Source: Duganella sp. 1224 (GTDB taxonomy: Bacteria > Pseudomonadota > Gammaproteobacteria > Burkholderiales > Burkholderiaceae_D). From it: a DNA stretch of 64,000 nucleotides. The stretch is from positions 682,001 to 746,000 of the forward strand of contig NZ_JACBYS010000002.1 of the NCBI RefSeq assembly GCF_013408245.1, read 5' to 3'. This document shows, piece by piece, positions 46,322 to 56,792 of the stretch. Made by a program: the position numbers and the translations under genes. Under the pieces are notes generated by a model. The model was given only the letters and a program-made list of their open reading frames with translations. It ran no database searches and had not been told where the DNA came from. Positions within the stretch are counted from its first letter, which is position 1; the number at the start of each line of letters is the position of its first letter.

Positions 46322-47568
46322 AACTGCTGTCGGTCATGTACAACGGCTGGGGCGAGCATTGGCCGCTCGGCACGCTGGCCGACAATGGTCACGATATCCT
46401 GTTCGAGTACTCGCCCGAGGCGCTGCGGCGCGGGATCGAGCTGTCGCCGCGTCATCTGCCGCTGCGGGTGATCGCCTTCGGCGGCGCACCGCGCCACCAG
46501 CATGGTCTGCCAGGGCTGATCGCCGACTCGCTGCCGGATGGCTGGGGACAGCTGCTGATGGACCGGCTGCGCGGCCAGGCCAGCGTCTCGCCGCTCGACC
46601 GGCTGGCATTCATCGGCGAGCATGGCATGGGCGCGCTGAGCTACTGGCCCGCCTCCGCCCGCGAGCCGGAGCCGGCGCGGGTCGCCTCGCCGGCGTGGCT
46701 TGCAGAGCTGGCCAACGCCGCCCAGGACGTCGGCCGGGGCGAAGCCAGTCCGCTCCTCGGCCAACTGGCCCTGCTCGGCGCGGCGCCGCATGGCACGCGT
46801 CCCAAGCTGCTGCTATCCCTGCCGGACCAGGCCGACGCCCACGGCCAGAGCCACGACCATGGCGGCGCCGAGGCGGATGCCCATGCCGGCAGCGCCGCGC
46901 CCTGGCTCATCAAATTTGCCGGCCACGGCCAGCACAAGGAAGTCTGCGCCATCGAATACGTCTACGCCGAGCTGGCCCGCGCCTGCGGGCTGGAGGTGCC
47001 GGATACCCGCTACTTTGACCTCGACCGCAACCAGGCCGCCTTCGCCAGCCGCCGCTTCGACCGCGAGGACGGCCAGCGCGTGCCGGTGCAGACGCTGGCC
47101 AGCCTGCTGCACGCCAATTTCCGCCTGCCGTCGGTCGACTACGGCACCTTCCTGCGCGCCACCCGCCTGCTGACCCGCGACCAGCGCCAGGTCGAGGCGG
47201 CATTTCAGCGCTGCGTCTTCAACGTCCTGTTTAATCACCGGGGCGACCACGCCCGCAGCATCGCCTACCGCATGAACCGCAAGGGCGACTGGCAACTGGC
47301 GCCCTGCCACGGCCTGGAATTCAGCCACGGCCCGCTGGGCCAGCACCAGATGCCGGTGATGGGCGCATGCGCGGCGCCGGCGCGGGCCGACCTGCTGCGG
47401 CTGGCCGCCGACACCGCCGTGCCGGAGCGCCGCGCGCGCGACCTCATCGCCGCCACGCTCGCCCAGGCCGGACTGTTTGCCCGGCTGGCCCGCGACGCGC
47501 CGATCCGCGCCGGCACAGTCAAAACCATCGCCCAGGCCATCGCCGCCAACCGCGACCGCCTGAAATGA
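46318..47568 (+). CDS. hipA: HipA-like kinase with degenerate catalytic motifs
   Basis: A 416-residue HipA-family protein, normally a Ser/Thr kinase that arrests translation by phosphorylating GltX. The N-terminal subdomain, the nucleotide-loop region GTRPKLLLSL (about 159-168) and the ATP lysine in PWLIKF (Lys199) are recognisable. The catalytic loop is NHRGDHARS (306-314), where relatives usually read NRDDHxRN, and the metal site AYDL is CHGL (330-333, Gly332 for Asp). Asp310 remains, but both metal ligands (Asn, Asp) are lost. A His/Asp/Ala-rich insertion lies at 171-193. It is probably an inactive or altered kinase; the frame is intact with no stop or shift. Confidence 0.85.
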   Translation: MKLLSVMYNGWGEHWPLGTLADNGHDILFEYSPEALRRGIELSPRHLPLRVIAFGGAPRHQHGLPGLIADSLPDGWGQLLMDRLRGQASVSPLDRLAFIGEHGMGALSYWPASAREPEPARVASPAWLAELANAAQDVGRGEASPLLGQLALLGAAPHGTRPKLLLSLPDQADAHGQSHDHGGAEADAHAGSAAPWLIKFAGHGQHKEVCAIEYVYAELARACGLEVPDTRYFDLDRNQAAFASRRFDREDGQRVPVQTLASLLHANFRLPSVDYGTFLRATRLLTRDQRQVEAAFQRCVFNVLFNHRGDHARSIAYRMNRKGDWQLAPCHGLEFSHGPLGQHQMPVMGACAAPARADLLRLAADTAVPERRARDLIAATLAQAGLFARLARDAPIRAGTVKTIAQAIAANRDRLK

Positions 47569-47569
47569 C

Positions 47570-47593
47570 AAAAGCCCCGCAAGCGGGGCTTTT
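47570..47593. terminator. Bidirectional intrinsic terminator
   Basis: Stem AAAAGCCCCGC / GCGGGGCTTTT with a 2-base gap, directly after the hipA stop and 20 bp from the nrdB stop on the other strand. It can serve both convergent genes. Confidence 0.88.
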
Positions 47594-47613
47594 GAACTCG
47601 GGGCGACCGGGCA

Positions 47614-48723
47614 TTAATCCCAGTTCAGCGCGCCGCCGGTCTGGTATTCGATGACGCGGGTCTCGAAGAAGTTGCGCTCTTTCTTCAGGTCGATCATCTC
47701 GCTCATCCATGGGAAAGGATTTTCTTCCTGGTCGAACAGCGCCTCCAGGCCAATCTGGGTGGCACGGCGGTTGGCGATGAAGCGCAGGTAGCCCTTGAAC
47801 ATGGTGGCGTTCAGGCCCAGCACGCCGCGCGGCATGGTGTCTTCAGCGTAGGCGTACTCCAGTTCCACCGCTTTCAGGAACAGCTGCTTGATCTCTTCCT
47901 TGAAGGCCGGGGTCCACAGCAGCGGATTTTCCATCTTGATGGTGTTGATCAGGTCGATGCCGAAGTTGCAGTGCATCGATTCGTCGCGCAGGATGTACTG
48001 GTACTGCTCGGCGGCGCCCATCATCTTGTTCTGGCGGCCCAGCGCCAGGATCTGGGTGAAGCCGACGTAGAAGAACAGGCCTTCCATCAGGCAGGCGAAC
48101 ACGATCAGCGATTTCAGCAGTTTCTGGTCCTGCTCGACGGTGCCGGTGGTGAAGGCCGGGTCGGTCAGCGTGTTGATGAACGGAATCAGGAACTCGTCCT
48201 TGTCACGGATCGACTTAATCTCGTTGTAGGCGTTGAAGATTTCCTGCTCGTCCAGGCCCAGCGACTCGACGATGTACTGGTAGGCGTGGGTGTGGATCGC
48301 CTCTTCGAAGGCCTGGCGCAGCAGGTACTGGCGGCACTCCGGCGCGGTGATGTGGCGGTAGGTGCCCAGCACGATGTTGTTGGCGGCCAGCGAGTCGGCG
48401 GTGACGAAGAAGCCGAGGTTGCGCTTGACCAGGCGGCGCTCGTCCTCGGTCAGGCCGTTCGGGTTCTTCCACAGCTCGATGTCGCGCTGCATGTTGACTT
48501 CCTGCGGCATCCAGTGGTTGGCGCAGCCGGCCAGGTATTTGTCCCAGGCCCATTTGTACTTGAACGGCACCAGCTGGTTGACGTCGGTTTTGCCGTTGAT
48601 GATGCGCTTGTCGTCGGCGTTAACGCGCAGCGCGACCTGCTCGGCCGTGCCTTCGCTTTCCAGCGCGGCTTGGTTGATTTGCGGGGCCGCTGGCGCGGCG
48701 TCTTCGTCCCAGGACAACGACAT
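47614..48723 (-). CDS. nrdB: Ribonucleotide reductase class Ia, beta subunit
   Basis: Holds the diiron-tyrosyl radical cofactor for dNTP synthesis. The 369-residue protein shows [13 protein letters not shown] (about residues 138-150, iron ligands Glu and His) and [13 protein letters not shown] (about 251-263, further ligands). Its C-terminus, ending GGALNWD, is the peptide that docks on NrdA. It starts after AGAGGAA and lies downstream of nrdA with a REP-like repeat in the 126-bp gap. Confidence 0.95.
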   Translation of the reverse strand: MSLSWDEDAAPAAPQINQAALESEGTAEQVALRVNADDKRIINGKTDVNQLVPFKYKWAWDKYLAGCANHWMPQEVNMQRDIELWKNPNGLTEDERRLVKRNLGFFVTADSLAANNIVLGTYRHITAPECRQYLLRQAFEEAIHTHAYQYIVESLGLDEQEIFNAYNEIKSIRDKDEFLIPFINTLTDPAFTTGTVEQDQKLLKSLIVFACLMEGLFFYVGFTQILALGRQNKMMGAAEQYQYILRDESMHCNFGIDLINTIKMENPLLWTPAFKEEIKQLFLKAVELEYAYAEDTMPRGVLGLNATMFKGYLRFIANRRATQIGLEALFDQEENPFPWMSEMIDLKKERNFFETRVIEYQTGGALNWD

Positions 48724-48766
48724 GATGAGTTCCTCTTAAATTCTAGCTATATATATTAGTACCGCT

Positions 48767-48833
48767 GTCGCCCCGGCGAAAGCCGGGACCCATGCATACT
48801 CAGCATGGATTCCGGCGTGCGCCGGAATGACGG
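48767..48833. repeat. REP-like double-hairpin element, copy in the nrdA-nrdB gap
   Basis: Hairpins CCCGGCGAAAGCCGGG (48772-48787) and ATTCCGGCGTGCGCCGGAAT (48809-48828), with a third small inverted repeat CCATGC/GCATGG between them (48790-48808). Confidence 0.82.
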
Positions 48834-48849
48834 TGGCGGTGACGGTGGC

Positions 48850-51771
48850 TTATTGGCAGGCTTCGCATTCCTCGAAACCGTCGTCGCCCGGACGCAGGTA
48901 GCAGGCGGCGCCCTCTTCCACGGCCGGCGCCGAGGCCACCGGGGCTGGCGCCGCCGGCGCGGCGTTGGCCGCTGCCAGGCCGCCGTCCACCGGCACCGCG
49001 TTCAGCGCGCCGGTCTTGGTGGTCGACTTCTCCATGTGGGTGGCGGCGATGGTGCGCAGGTAGTAGGTGGTCTTCAGACCGCGCAGCCAGGCCAGCTTGT
49101 AGGTCTCGTCCAGCTTCTTGCCGGAAGCACCAGCCATGTAGATGTTCAGCGACTGCGCCTGGTCGATCCACTTCTGGCGACGCGAGGCGGCTTCCACCAG
49201 CCAGCTTGGCGATACTTCAAACGCGGTGGCGTAGATGTCGCGCAGGTCTTGCGGAATGCGGTCGATCTTGGCCAGCGAGCCGTCGAAGTACTTCAGGTCG
49301 GCGATCATCACCTCGTCCCACAGGTCGCGCGCCTTCAGGTCGCGCACCAGGTAGGCATTGATCTCGGTGAACTCGCCCGACAGGTTGGACTTCACGTACA
49401 GGTTCTGGAAGGTCGGTTCGATGCACGCCGACACGCCGATGATGTTCGAAATGGTCGCGGTCGGCGCGATCGCCACGCAGTTCGAGTTACGCATGCCGAA
49501 CTTGGCGATGCGCTCGCGCACCGGGGTCCAGTCCATGGCCGACGACAGGTCCTGCTCCAGGTAGCCGCCGCGCTCTTCGGCCAGCAGCTTGATCGAGTCC
49601 TGCGGCAGGATGCCGCGGTCCCACAGCGACCCCTTGTACGAGGCGTAGTGGCCACGTTCCTCCGCCAGTTCGGTCGAAGCCAGGTAGGCGTAGTAGCACA
49701 CCGCTTCCATCGAGGTGTCGGCGAACTGCACCGATTCCATCGACGAGAACGGCACGCGCATCATGTGCAGGCAGTCCTGGAAGCCCATCACGCCCAGGCC
49801 GACCGGACGGTGGCGCATGTTGGCGTTGCGGGCCTTGTCGACCGCGTAGTAGTTGATGTCGATCACGTTGTCCAGCATGCGCATCGCGGTGCGGATGGTT
49901 TTCTGCAGCTTGACGTGGTCCAGCTTGCCCTCTTTCATGTGGGCCGGCAGGTTGACCGAGCCCAGGTTGCAGACGGCGATTTCGTCCGGGCCGGTGTTCA
50001 GCGTGATCTCGGTGCACAGGTTGGAGCTGTGGACCATGCCCACGTGCTGCTGCGGCGAACGGATGTTGCACGGATCCTTGAAGGTGATCCATGGGTGGCC
50101 GGTTTCAAACAGCATCGACAGCATCTTGCGCCACAGGTCCAGCGCCTGGATTTTCTTGAACACGCGGATCTCGCCGGCGGCGGCCTTGGCTTCGTAGCCC
50201 AGGTAGGCTTGCTCGAAGGCCTTGCCGACCAGGTCGTGCAGGTCCGGGGTGTCGGATGGCGAGAACAGCGTCCACTCGCCTTTTTCCATCACGCGCTTCA
50301 TGAACAGGTCTGGAATCCAGTTGGCGGTGTTCATGTCGTGGGTGCGGCGGCGGTCGTCGCCGGTGTTCTTGCGCAGGTCGAGGAATTCCTCGATGTCCAT
50401 GTGCCAGGTTTCCAGGTAGGCGCACACCGCGCCCTTGCGCTTGCCGCCCTGGTTGACCGCCACGGCGGTGTCGTTGACCACTTTCAGGAACGGCACCACG
50501 CCTTGCGATTTGCCGTTGGTGCCCTTGATGTGGGCGCCCAGTGCGCGCACCGGGGTCCAGTCGTTGCCCAGGCCGCCGGCGAACTTGGCCAGCAGCGCGT
50601 TTTCCTTGATGGCGTCGTAGATGCCTTCCAGGTCGTCCGACACGGTGGTCAGGTAGCACGACGACAGCTGCGAGCGCAGCGTGCCCGAGTTGAACAGGGT
50701 CGGCGTCGACGACATGAAGTCGAAGGTCGACAGCAGGTTGTAGAACTCGATGGCGCGCGCTTCGCGGTCGGTTTCGTTCAGGGCCAGGCCCATGGCGACA
50801 CGCATGTAGAAGGCCTGCGGCATTTCGATGCGGACATCGCGCACGTGCAGGAAGTAGCGGTCGTACAGGGTCTGCAGGCCGATGTAGCCGAACTGCAGGT
50901 CGCGGTCGGCGACGAGGGCCTTGGCCAGGCGGGCCAGGTCGAATTCGCCCAGCTTGGTGTCCAGCAGCTCGGCGGCGATGCCCTTGGCGATGTACTGCGG
51001 GAAATAGGTCACGTATTCGGCAGCGGCGGCGGCTTGCGCCACTTCCTTGCCGAACACTTCCTTGCGGATGGTGTGCAGCAGGATGCGGGCGGTCACCTGC
51101 GAGTAGGCCGGATCCTTTTCCATCAGCGCGCGGGCAGCCAGGATGGCGGACTTGTGCAGCTCTTCGACCGGCACGCCGTCGTACAGGTTTTTCAGGGTTT
51201 CAGCGACGATGGCGTCGGCGTCCACGTGTTTTTCCAGGCCGATGCAGGCGGCGCCGATCAGGCTGGTCACGCGCGACAGTTCCAGCGGCTTGCGCTCGCC
51301 GTTTTCCAGCACGCTGATTTGCGGGGCGTTGACAGCGGCGGCGCCGGCGGCTTCCTTGGCGGCGCGGCGCTCTTCCATGTGCTTGGCGCGGTACAGCACG
51401 TAGGCGCGGGCAACGTCATGTTCGCCCGAGCGCATCAGCGCCAGTTCCACCTGGTCCTGCACGTCTTCGATATGGAAGGTGCCGCCGGATGGCTGGCGGC
51501 GCACCAAGGCGGCCACCACGCCATTGGTCAGCTCTTCCACCAGTTCGCGGATACGGGCCGATGCGGCGCCCTGGCCGCCGTTGACGGCCAGGAAGGCCTT
51601 GGTCATGGCAACTGCAATTTTCGACGGTTCAAACGCGACGACCGCGCCGTTACGGCGGATGATGCGGTAGTCACCAAGCGCGCTGGCAGCCACGGCTGGC
51701 GTGCTGGCGGTGCTCGCAGCGGCTGCTGGTACCAGCGCTGGATTGATGGTGATGTCTTGAGTAGATTGCAT
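48850..51771 (-). CDS. nrdA: Ribonucleotide reductase class Ia, alpha subunit
   Basis: Catalytic and allosteric subunit reducing NDPs to dNDPs. The 973-residue protein has an Ala-rich start, an N-terminal ATP-cone (about residues 35-130), and the catalytic barrel with NTANWIPDLFMKRV (about 478-491) and SSNLCTEITLNTG (about 578-590, active-site Cys). The C-terminal tail FEECEACQ carries the redox pair that exchanges with thioredoxin. It is longer than E. coli NrdA (761) because of terminal extensions, as in other betaproteobacteria. It leads the nrdA-nrdB operon with NrdR-type boxes upstream. Confidence 0.95.
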   Translation of the reverse strand: MQSTQDITINPALVPAAAASTASTPAVAASALGDYRIIRRNGAVVAFEPSKIAVAMTKAFLAVNGGQGAASARIRELVEELTNGVVAALVRRQPSGGTFHIEDVQDQVELALMRSGEHDVARAYVLYRAKHMEERRAAKEAAGAAAVNAPQISVLENGERKPLELSRVTSLIGAACIGLEKHVDADAIVAETLKNLYDGVPVEELHKSAILAARALMEKDPAYSQVTARILLHTIRKEVFGKEVAQAAAAAEYVTYFPQYIAKGIAAELLDTKLGEFDLARLAKALVADRDLQFGYIGLQTLYDRYFLHVRDVRIEMPQAFYMRVAMGLALNETDREARAIEFYNLLSTFDFMSSTPTLFNSGTLRSQLSSCYLTTVSDDLEGIYDAIKENALLAKFAGGLGNDWTPVRALGAHIKGTNGKSQGVVPFLKVVNDTAVAVNQGGKRKGAVCAYLETWHMDIEEFLDLRKNTGDDRRRTHDMNTANWIPDLFMKRVMEKGEWTLFSPSDTPDLHDLVGKAFEQAYLGYEAKAAAGEIRVFKKIQALDLWRKMLSMLFETGHPWITFKDPCNIRSPQQHVGMVHSSNLCTEITLNTGPDEIAVCNLGSVNLPAHMKEGKLDHVKLQKTIRTAMRMLDNVIDINYYAVDKARNANMRHRPVGLGVMGFQDCLHMMRVPFSSMESVQFADTSMEAVCYYAYLASTELAEERGHYASYKGSLWDRGILPQDSIKLLAEERGGYLEQDLSSAMDWTPVRERIAKFGMRNSNCVAIAPTATISNIIGVSACIEPTFQNLYVKSNLSGEFTEINAYLVRDLKARDLWDEVMIADLKYFDGSLAKIDRIPQDLRDIYATAFEVSPSWLVEAASRRQKWIDQAQSLNIYMAGASGKKLDETYKLAWLRGLKTTYYLRTIAATHMEKSTTKTGALNAVPVDGGLAAANAAPAAPAPVASAPAVEEGAACYLRPGDDGFEECEACQ

Positions 51772-51845
51772 TTAAGCTCCCCGGTTACAACGTGCAGTCA
51801 TTGCTGCGCCGCGTATATGTTTGTTAAGAATTAGTGTCAGTGCAA

Positions 51846-51861
51846 CCACTATATCTAGTGT
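51846..51861. promoter_or_regulatory. NrdR box 1
   Basis: CCACTATATCTAGTGT matches 14 of 16 positions of the NrdR consensus (acaCwAtATaTwGtgt as I recall it). It lies 75 bp upstream of the nrdA start. Confidence 0.72.
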
Positions 51862-51876
51862 CAGGCCTAACCCGAT

Positions 51877-51892
51877 CCACTGATTGTAGTAG
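51877..51892. promoter_or_regulatory. NrdR box 2 (degenerate)
   Basis: CCACTGATTGTAGTAG matches 9 of 16 positions only, but is exactly 31 bp from box 1, the three-turn spacing usual for NrdR pairs. A half-site TTAGTGT at 51831-51837 scores about as well at a non-standard spacing. Confidence 0.4.
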
Positions 51893-51941
51893 CCGCTCCC
51901 TACCCGTGCAAGGGGAAATTTTGTCGTTTACGGCAATTTTT

Positions 51942-52555
51942 CTATTGACTTTGCGGAACGCCTTTTACCACGCGCAATCCTGCGATAGCGGCCACTAACG
52001 CGGGCTCATCCGATGCCTTTTTATTCAGCAGCTTCCGGAAAAAATCCCAGTCGAAACACGGCCCGGGATCGGTTTTCCGGCCCGGCGCGATGTGTTGGTG
52101 ACCTTGCACATCCGTCAACGGATAGTGCCCGAGGAGCGCGACGGCGAGGTCGGCCAGCGCCGCGTATTGCGCCACCTCGAACGGCACGAAATCGCTGCCT
52201 TCCAGCTCGACGCCGATTGAAAAGTCGTTGCATTTTTCCCGTCCCTGGAAGCAGGAACGGCCGGCGTGCCAGGCGCGCTCGTTGGCGGAAACATACTGGA
52301 TCACGCGGCCATCGCGGCGGATGAAAAAGTGGCTGGAGACCTTCAATCCGCGCAGGTCGGCGAACGAGGGGTCAGCATTATAGTCGATCCGGCCGGTGAA
52401 CAGGTCGGACACATGCGGGCCGCCAAACCAGCCCAGTGGCAGGGAGATGTTGTGCACCACCAGCAGCGTGACGTCGGCCGGCAGCGGGCCGGGGCGGGCG
52501 TCGTAGTGGGGCGTGTCGTAGCGCGTGGCCTGTGGCAGCCAGCCGTCGAAGCGGC

Positions 52556-52559
<4 letters not shown>
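51942..52559 (-). CDS. ampD: 1,6-anhydro-N-acetylmuramyl-L-alanine amidase
   Basis: Cytoplasmic zinc amidase of murein recycling that indirectly controls ampC-type beta-lactamase induction. The 205-residue protein has LLVVHNISLPLGWFGG (zinc His36), IGVELEGSDFVPF (about 116-128) and QHIAPGRKTDPGPCFDWDFF (about 154-173), typical of AmpD. It starts at a GTG (52559) overlapping the pilR stop (GTGA); the open frame further upstream is a shadow of pilR. mpl of the same pathway is at 32.4 kb. Confidence 0.93.
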
Positions 52560-53976
<1,417 letters not shown>

Positions 53977-53977
<1 letters not shown>

Positions 53978-55662
53978 CAGACAGTCTTTCCTTGCTGGGC
54001 AAAGGTGATTACAAAGCGCCCGCTCAACAACGGGCTGCCATCGGCACCGGCCTGGTTATCGAAACGATATTCATAGTCCAGCCGCGCCTCGTTATTCAAG
54101 CACAATTCCCGCGCCAGATACAGCCCCAGCCCGGTTCCCTTGCTGGAGGTGGTGTAAAACGGCTCGAACAGGTGGGCGCGCACCTCCGGCGAAATGCCGG
54201 GACCGTCGTCCTGCACGTGCAGCTCCAGCCGCCGCGCCTGGTCGCGCACCACGTTCAGGCGGATCGAGTCCGGCCCGCCGCTGGCGTAGCGCACCGCGTT
54301 GTTGAGCAGGTTGAGCACCACCTCGCGCAGGTGCAGCGCGTCGAAGCGCACCAGCGTGTCCGGCGCCGCCGTCAGGCCGAGGATGTCCGGCGCCAGGCCG
54401 TGCGTCTCGATGAATTCGGCGCGCAGCTCGGCCAGGAAGCCGTCCAGCGCCAGCGGCTCGCTGTGCGGCTGCACCTTGCGCGACAGTTGCAGGATGTCCT
54501 CGACCATGCGGTTGACGCGCGCCACGTTGTCGCCGACGATCTTCAGCAGCCGCTGCTGCACCGGGTCGTTCAAGTCCTCGCCCAGCAGCGCGGTGGCGTG
54601 GCCGATGGCCGACAGCGGATTGCGCACCTCGTGGGCGATGCTGGCGGTCAGCCGTCCCATCGACGCCAGCTTCAGCTGCTGCGCCTGGTTTTCGATGCCG
54701 GTCACGTCCTGCAGGAAGATCACGCTGCGCTCGGCGCCCAGGCCGTGCGTGTCAGCGGCGGCGAAGCGCACCTTGAGGTGCGCGGCCAGGTCGCGGCGCG
54801 CGCTCCAGGCGGCGGTCAGCCCCTCCAGCGCGGCGTCGTTGAAAGGCTTGATGGTGACGAAGGCGGTGGAGCGGGCGGCGTCGGCGCGCCAGTCCTCGTA
54901 CGCCTGCGTCAGCGGCGACAGCGAGGCGGCGGCCGATAGCCGGAACTTCAGCTCCGGCCCCACCAGTCCCAGCATCTGCTGCGCGGCCGGATTGCCGGCA
55001 AACACCTGCCCGTCGGCGTCGACCACCAGGATGCCGTCGCCGATATTGGCCATCACCAGCCGGTTGACCGCCTGCTGCACATTGATCTCGACGCCGCGCC
55101 GGCTGGCCAGCTCCTCCTGCCCGATCAGCTTGGCCGCCATGCGGTTGATCACCAGCACCGCCGACAAGAACGCCGCGCCGTACAGGCCGGACTGCATGAC
55201 GTCGCGGTCGCTATCGGTGAGGAAGATTTGCCAGGTGCTGTCGCCCAGCAGGAACAGCGTCACCAGCGAGGCGCTGAACAGCGCAATCACCAGCGGCGCC
55301 AGGATGGCCAGCCCGGCCAGCGGGAACAGGTACAGGATCGCCAGCCCGCTGCGCATGCCGCCGCCGGCCAGGTACAGCACCGAGATGATGGCCAGGTCGC
55401 AGGCGATCTGCGACAGCAGCTGCAGCGCGAAGCGGCGCCGCACGTACACCGCCGACAGCGCGAAGCCGATCGACAGCGCCAGGTACACCAGGCAGATCTG
55501 CAGGTAGAAATACTGCCCGGCCACATGCAGGCCGCGGCTGTCGAAGCTCAGGTAGACCAGCAGCACCAGCGCGATCACCACGCGGGTGGCGTTGAGCGTC
55601 TGCAGCGACCGCCAGAAAGTGGCGCGCGATTCGGCCGTCAGGGCTGGCAGGCGCGCGAACAT
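53977..55662 (-). CDS. pilS: Membrane sensor histidine kinase of the pilin system
   Basis: Partner kinase of PilR. It has 561 residues: about six membrane helices in the first 190 residues, a PAS domain (about 205-320; GDGILVVDADGQVFAGNPAA), a HisKA domain with ASIAHEVRNPLSAIGHA (about 337-353, phosphorylated His) and an HATPase domain with LLNNAVRYA, VQDDGPGI and KGTGLGLYLAREL. In Pseudomonas PilS senses pilin in the membrane. It lies upstream of pilR with a one-base overlap. Confidence 0.93.
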
Positions 55663-55677
55663 GACGCGCGGTCGGCG

Positions 55678-55971
55678 TTACGCGGACGGCAGTGCGGCGT
55701 GCGCCGCGCTGCAATAGTCACGGCCGTTGGCCTGCACCGTCTCGGAGGCGGGATAGAACACGCCGCAGTGGGCGCATTGCAGCATCACTTCGGCGTCATT
55801 GGCCGCCTGGGTGGCGGCGCGTGCCTTGTAGCCTGGCGCCGGCGTCGGCGCCGGCGGCTGCTGCGACTGGCGGAACTGCTGCTGGTGCCGCTTCTGCGCC
55901 TCGCGGATCTTGGAACGGATCGCGAAAATCACCAGGAAAACCAGCGCCAGCCAGAAAATGATACGGCTCAT
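55678..55971 (-). CDS. PP0621-family small membrane protein with zinc-finger-like cysteines
   Basis: A 97-residue protein with an N-terminal membrane helix (about residues 3-19), a charged and Gln/Pro-rich linker, and a C-terminal CAHCG...YCSAAH arrangement that could bind zinc. It resembles the PP0621 family of unknown function found near pilS. The ATG at 55971 overlaps the ypjD stop (ATGA); a TTG six bases upstream is in frame. Confidence 0.75.
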   Translation of the reverse strand: MSRIIFWLALVFLVIFAIRSKIREAQKRHQQQFRQSQQPPAPTPAPGYKARAATQAANDAEVMLQCAHCGVFYPASETVQANGRDYCSAAHAALPSA

Positions 55972-56771
55972 GCCCAACCCTTATGCAAAACCACTTCAAA
56001 CACAAAACGGCTGCCGACATAGGCCAGCAGCAGCGTCGCAAAGCCGGCCAGCGTGAAGCTCAACGCGGTCTTGCCGCGCCAGCCACGGAAGCGGCGGCCG
56101 GCCAGCAGCGCGGCAAACAGCACCCACGACAGCAGCGTGAACACCGACTTGTGATCCCACTTCAGCGCCTGGCCGAACAGCTGCTCCGAGAACACGATGC
56201 CCGACAACACGGTCAGGCTCAGCAGGCTGAAGCCGAAGCCTATCATGCGGAACAGCAGCTTTTCCATGGTCAGCAGCGCCGGCAGCTGGTCCAGCGCGCC
56301 GGACAGGAAGGATTTCTTGTCGCTGCGCGCGTGCAGGCGCGACTCCTGCAGCGCCATCAGCACGGCGTGGAAGGCGGCAATGGTCAGCGTGCTGTAAGCC
56401 ATGGTGGCGATGGCGATGTGCCAGCCGAACAGCGGCGACTTGCCCTCCAGCGGCACCAGGTTGCCGGGGAAAACCACCTGCAGCGCGGCCGACACGGCGG
56501 CGAACGGCATCACCAGGCGGCGCAGGCCGTCCAGGCTGAAGTTGCGGTTTTCCACCCAGTAGGCGGCCACCGACACCCACAAGGCCGACGACAGCATGGC
56601 GGCAAAGCCAAAGCGCAGTTCGCCGCCGCCGGCGATGTCCGACCACAGGCCCACGCCATGCAGCAGCCAGGCCAGCACGGTGATGGCGGAAATCAGGCCG
56701 CCACGGCGCGATGGCAGCGCGGCGCACAGGATGTACAGCGCGATGGCTGCGATAAAGGAATAGGTCTGCAT
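55968..56771 (-). CDS. CcsA/HemX-like inner-membrane protein (YpjD)
   Basis: A 267-residue protein with about eight membrane helices and the CcsA-family layout. GWHIAIATMAYSTLTIAAFH (about 119-138) and WDHKSVFTLLSWVLFAALL (about 211-229) contain the histidines typical of cytochrome c assembly/HemX proteins. In many proteobacteria a ypjD homologue lies next to and divergent from ffh; here about 4 kb of other genes separate them. The precise function is not established. Confidence 0.84.
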   Translation of the reverse strand: MQTYSFIAAIALYILCAALPSRRGGLISAITVLAWLLHGVGLWSDIAGGGELRFGFAAMLSSALWVSVAAYWVENRNFSLDGLRRLVMPFAAVSAALQVVFPGNLVPLEGKSPLFGWHIAIATMAYSTLTIAAFHAVLMALQESRLHARSDKKSFLSGALDQLPALLTMEKLLFRMIGFGFSLLSLTVLSGIVFSEQLFGQALKWDHKSVFTLLSWVLFAALLAGRRFRGWRGKTALSFTLAGFATLLLAYVGSRFVFEVVLHKGWA

Positions 56772-56792
56772 CCCCGCAGTTTACACCATCGC

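Noticed and set aside
48805-51834. Plus-strand open frame of 1009 codons opposite nrdA
   Set aside because: Shadow of the nrdA codons on the other strand; composition is typical of antisense GC-rich DNA.
52369-52377. GGGGTCAGC match inside ampD
   Set aside because: Only the left half of the palindrome is present and it lies in coding sequence, so it is probably chance.
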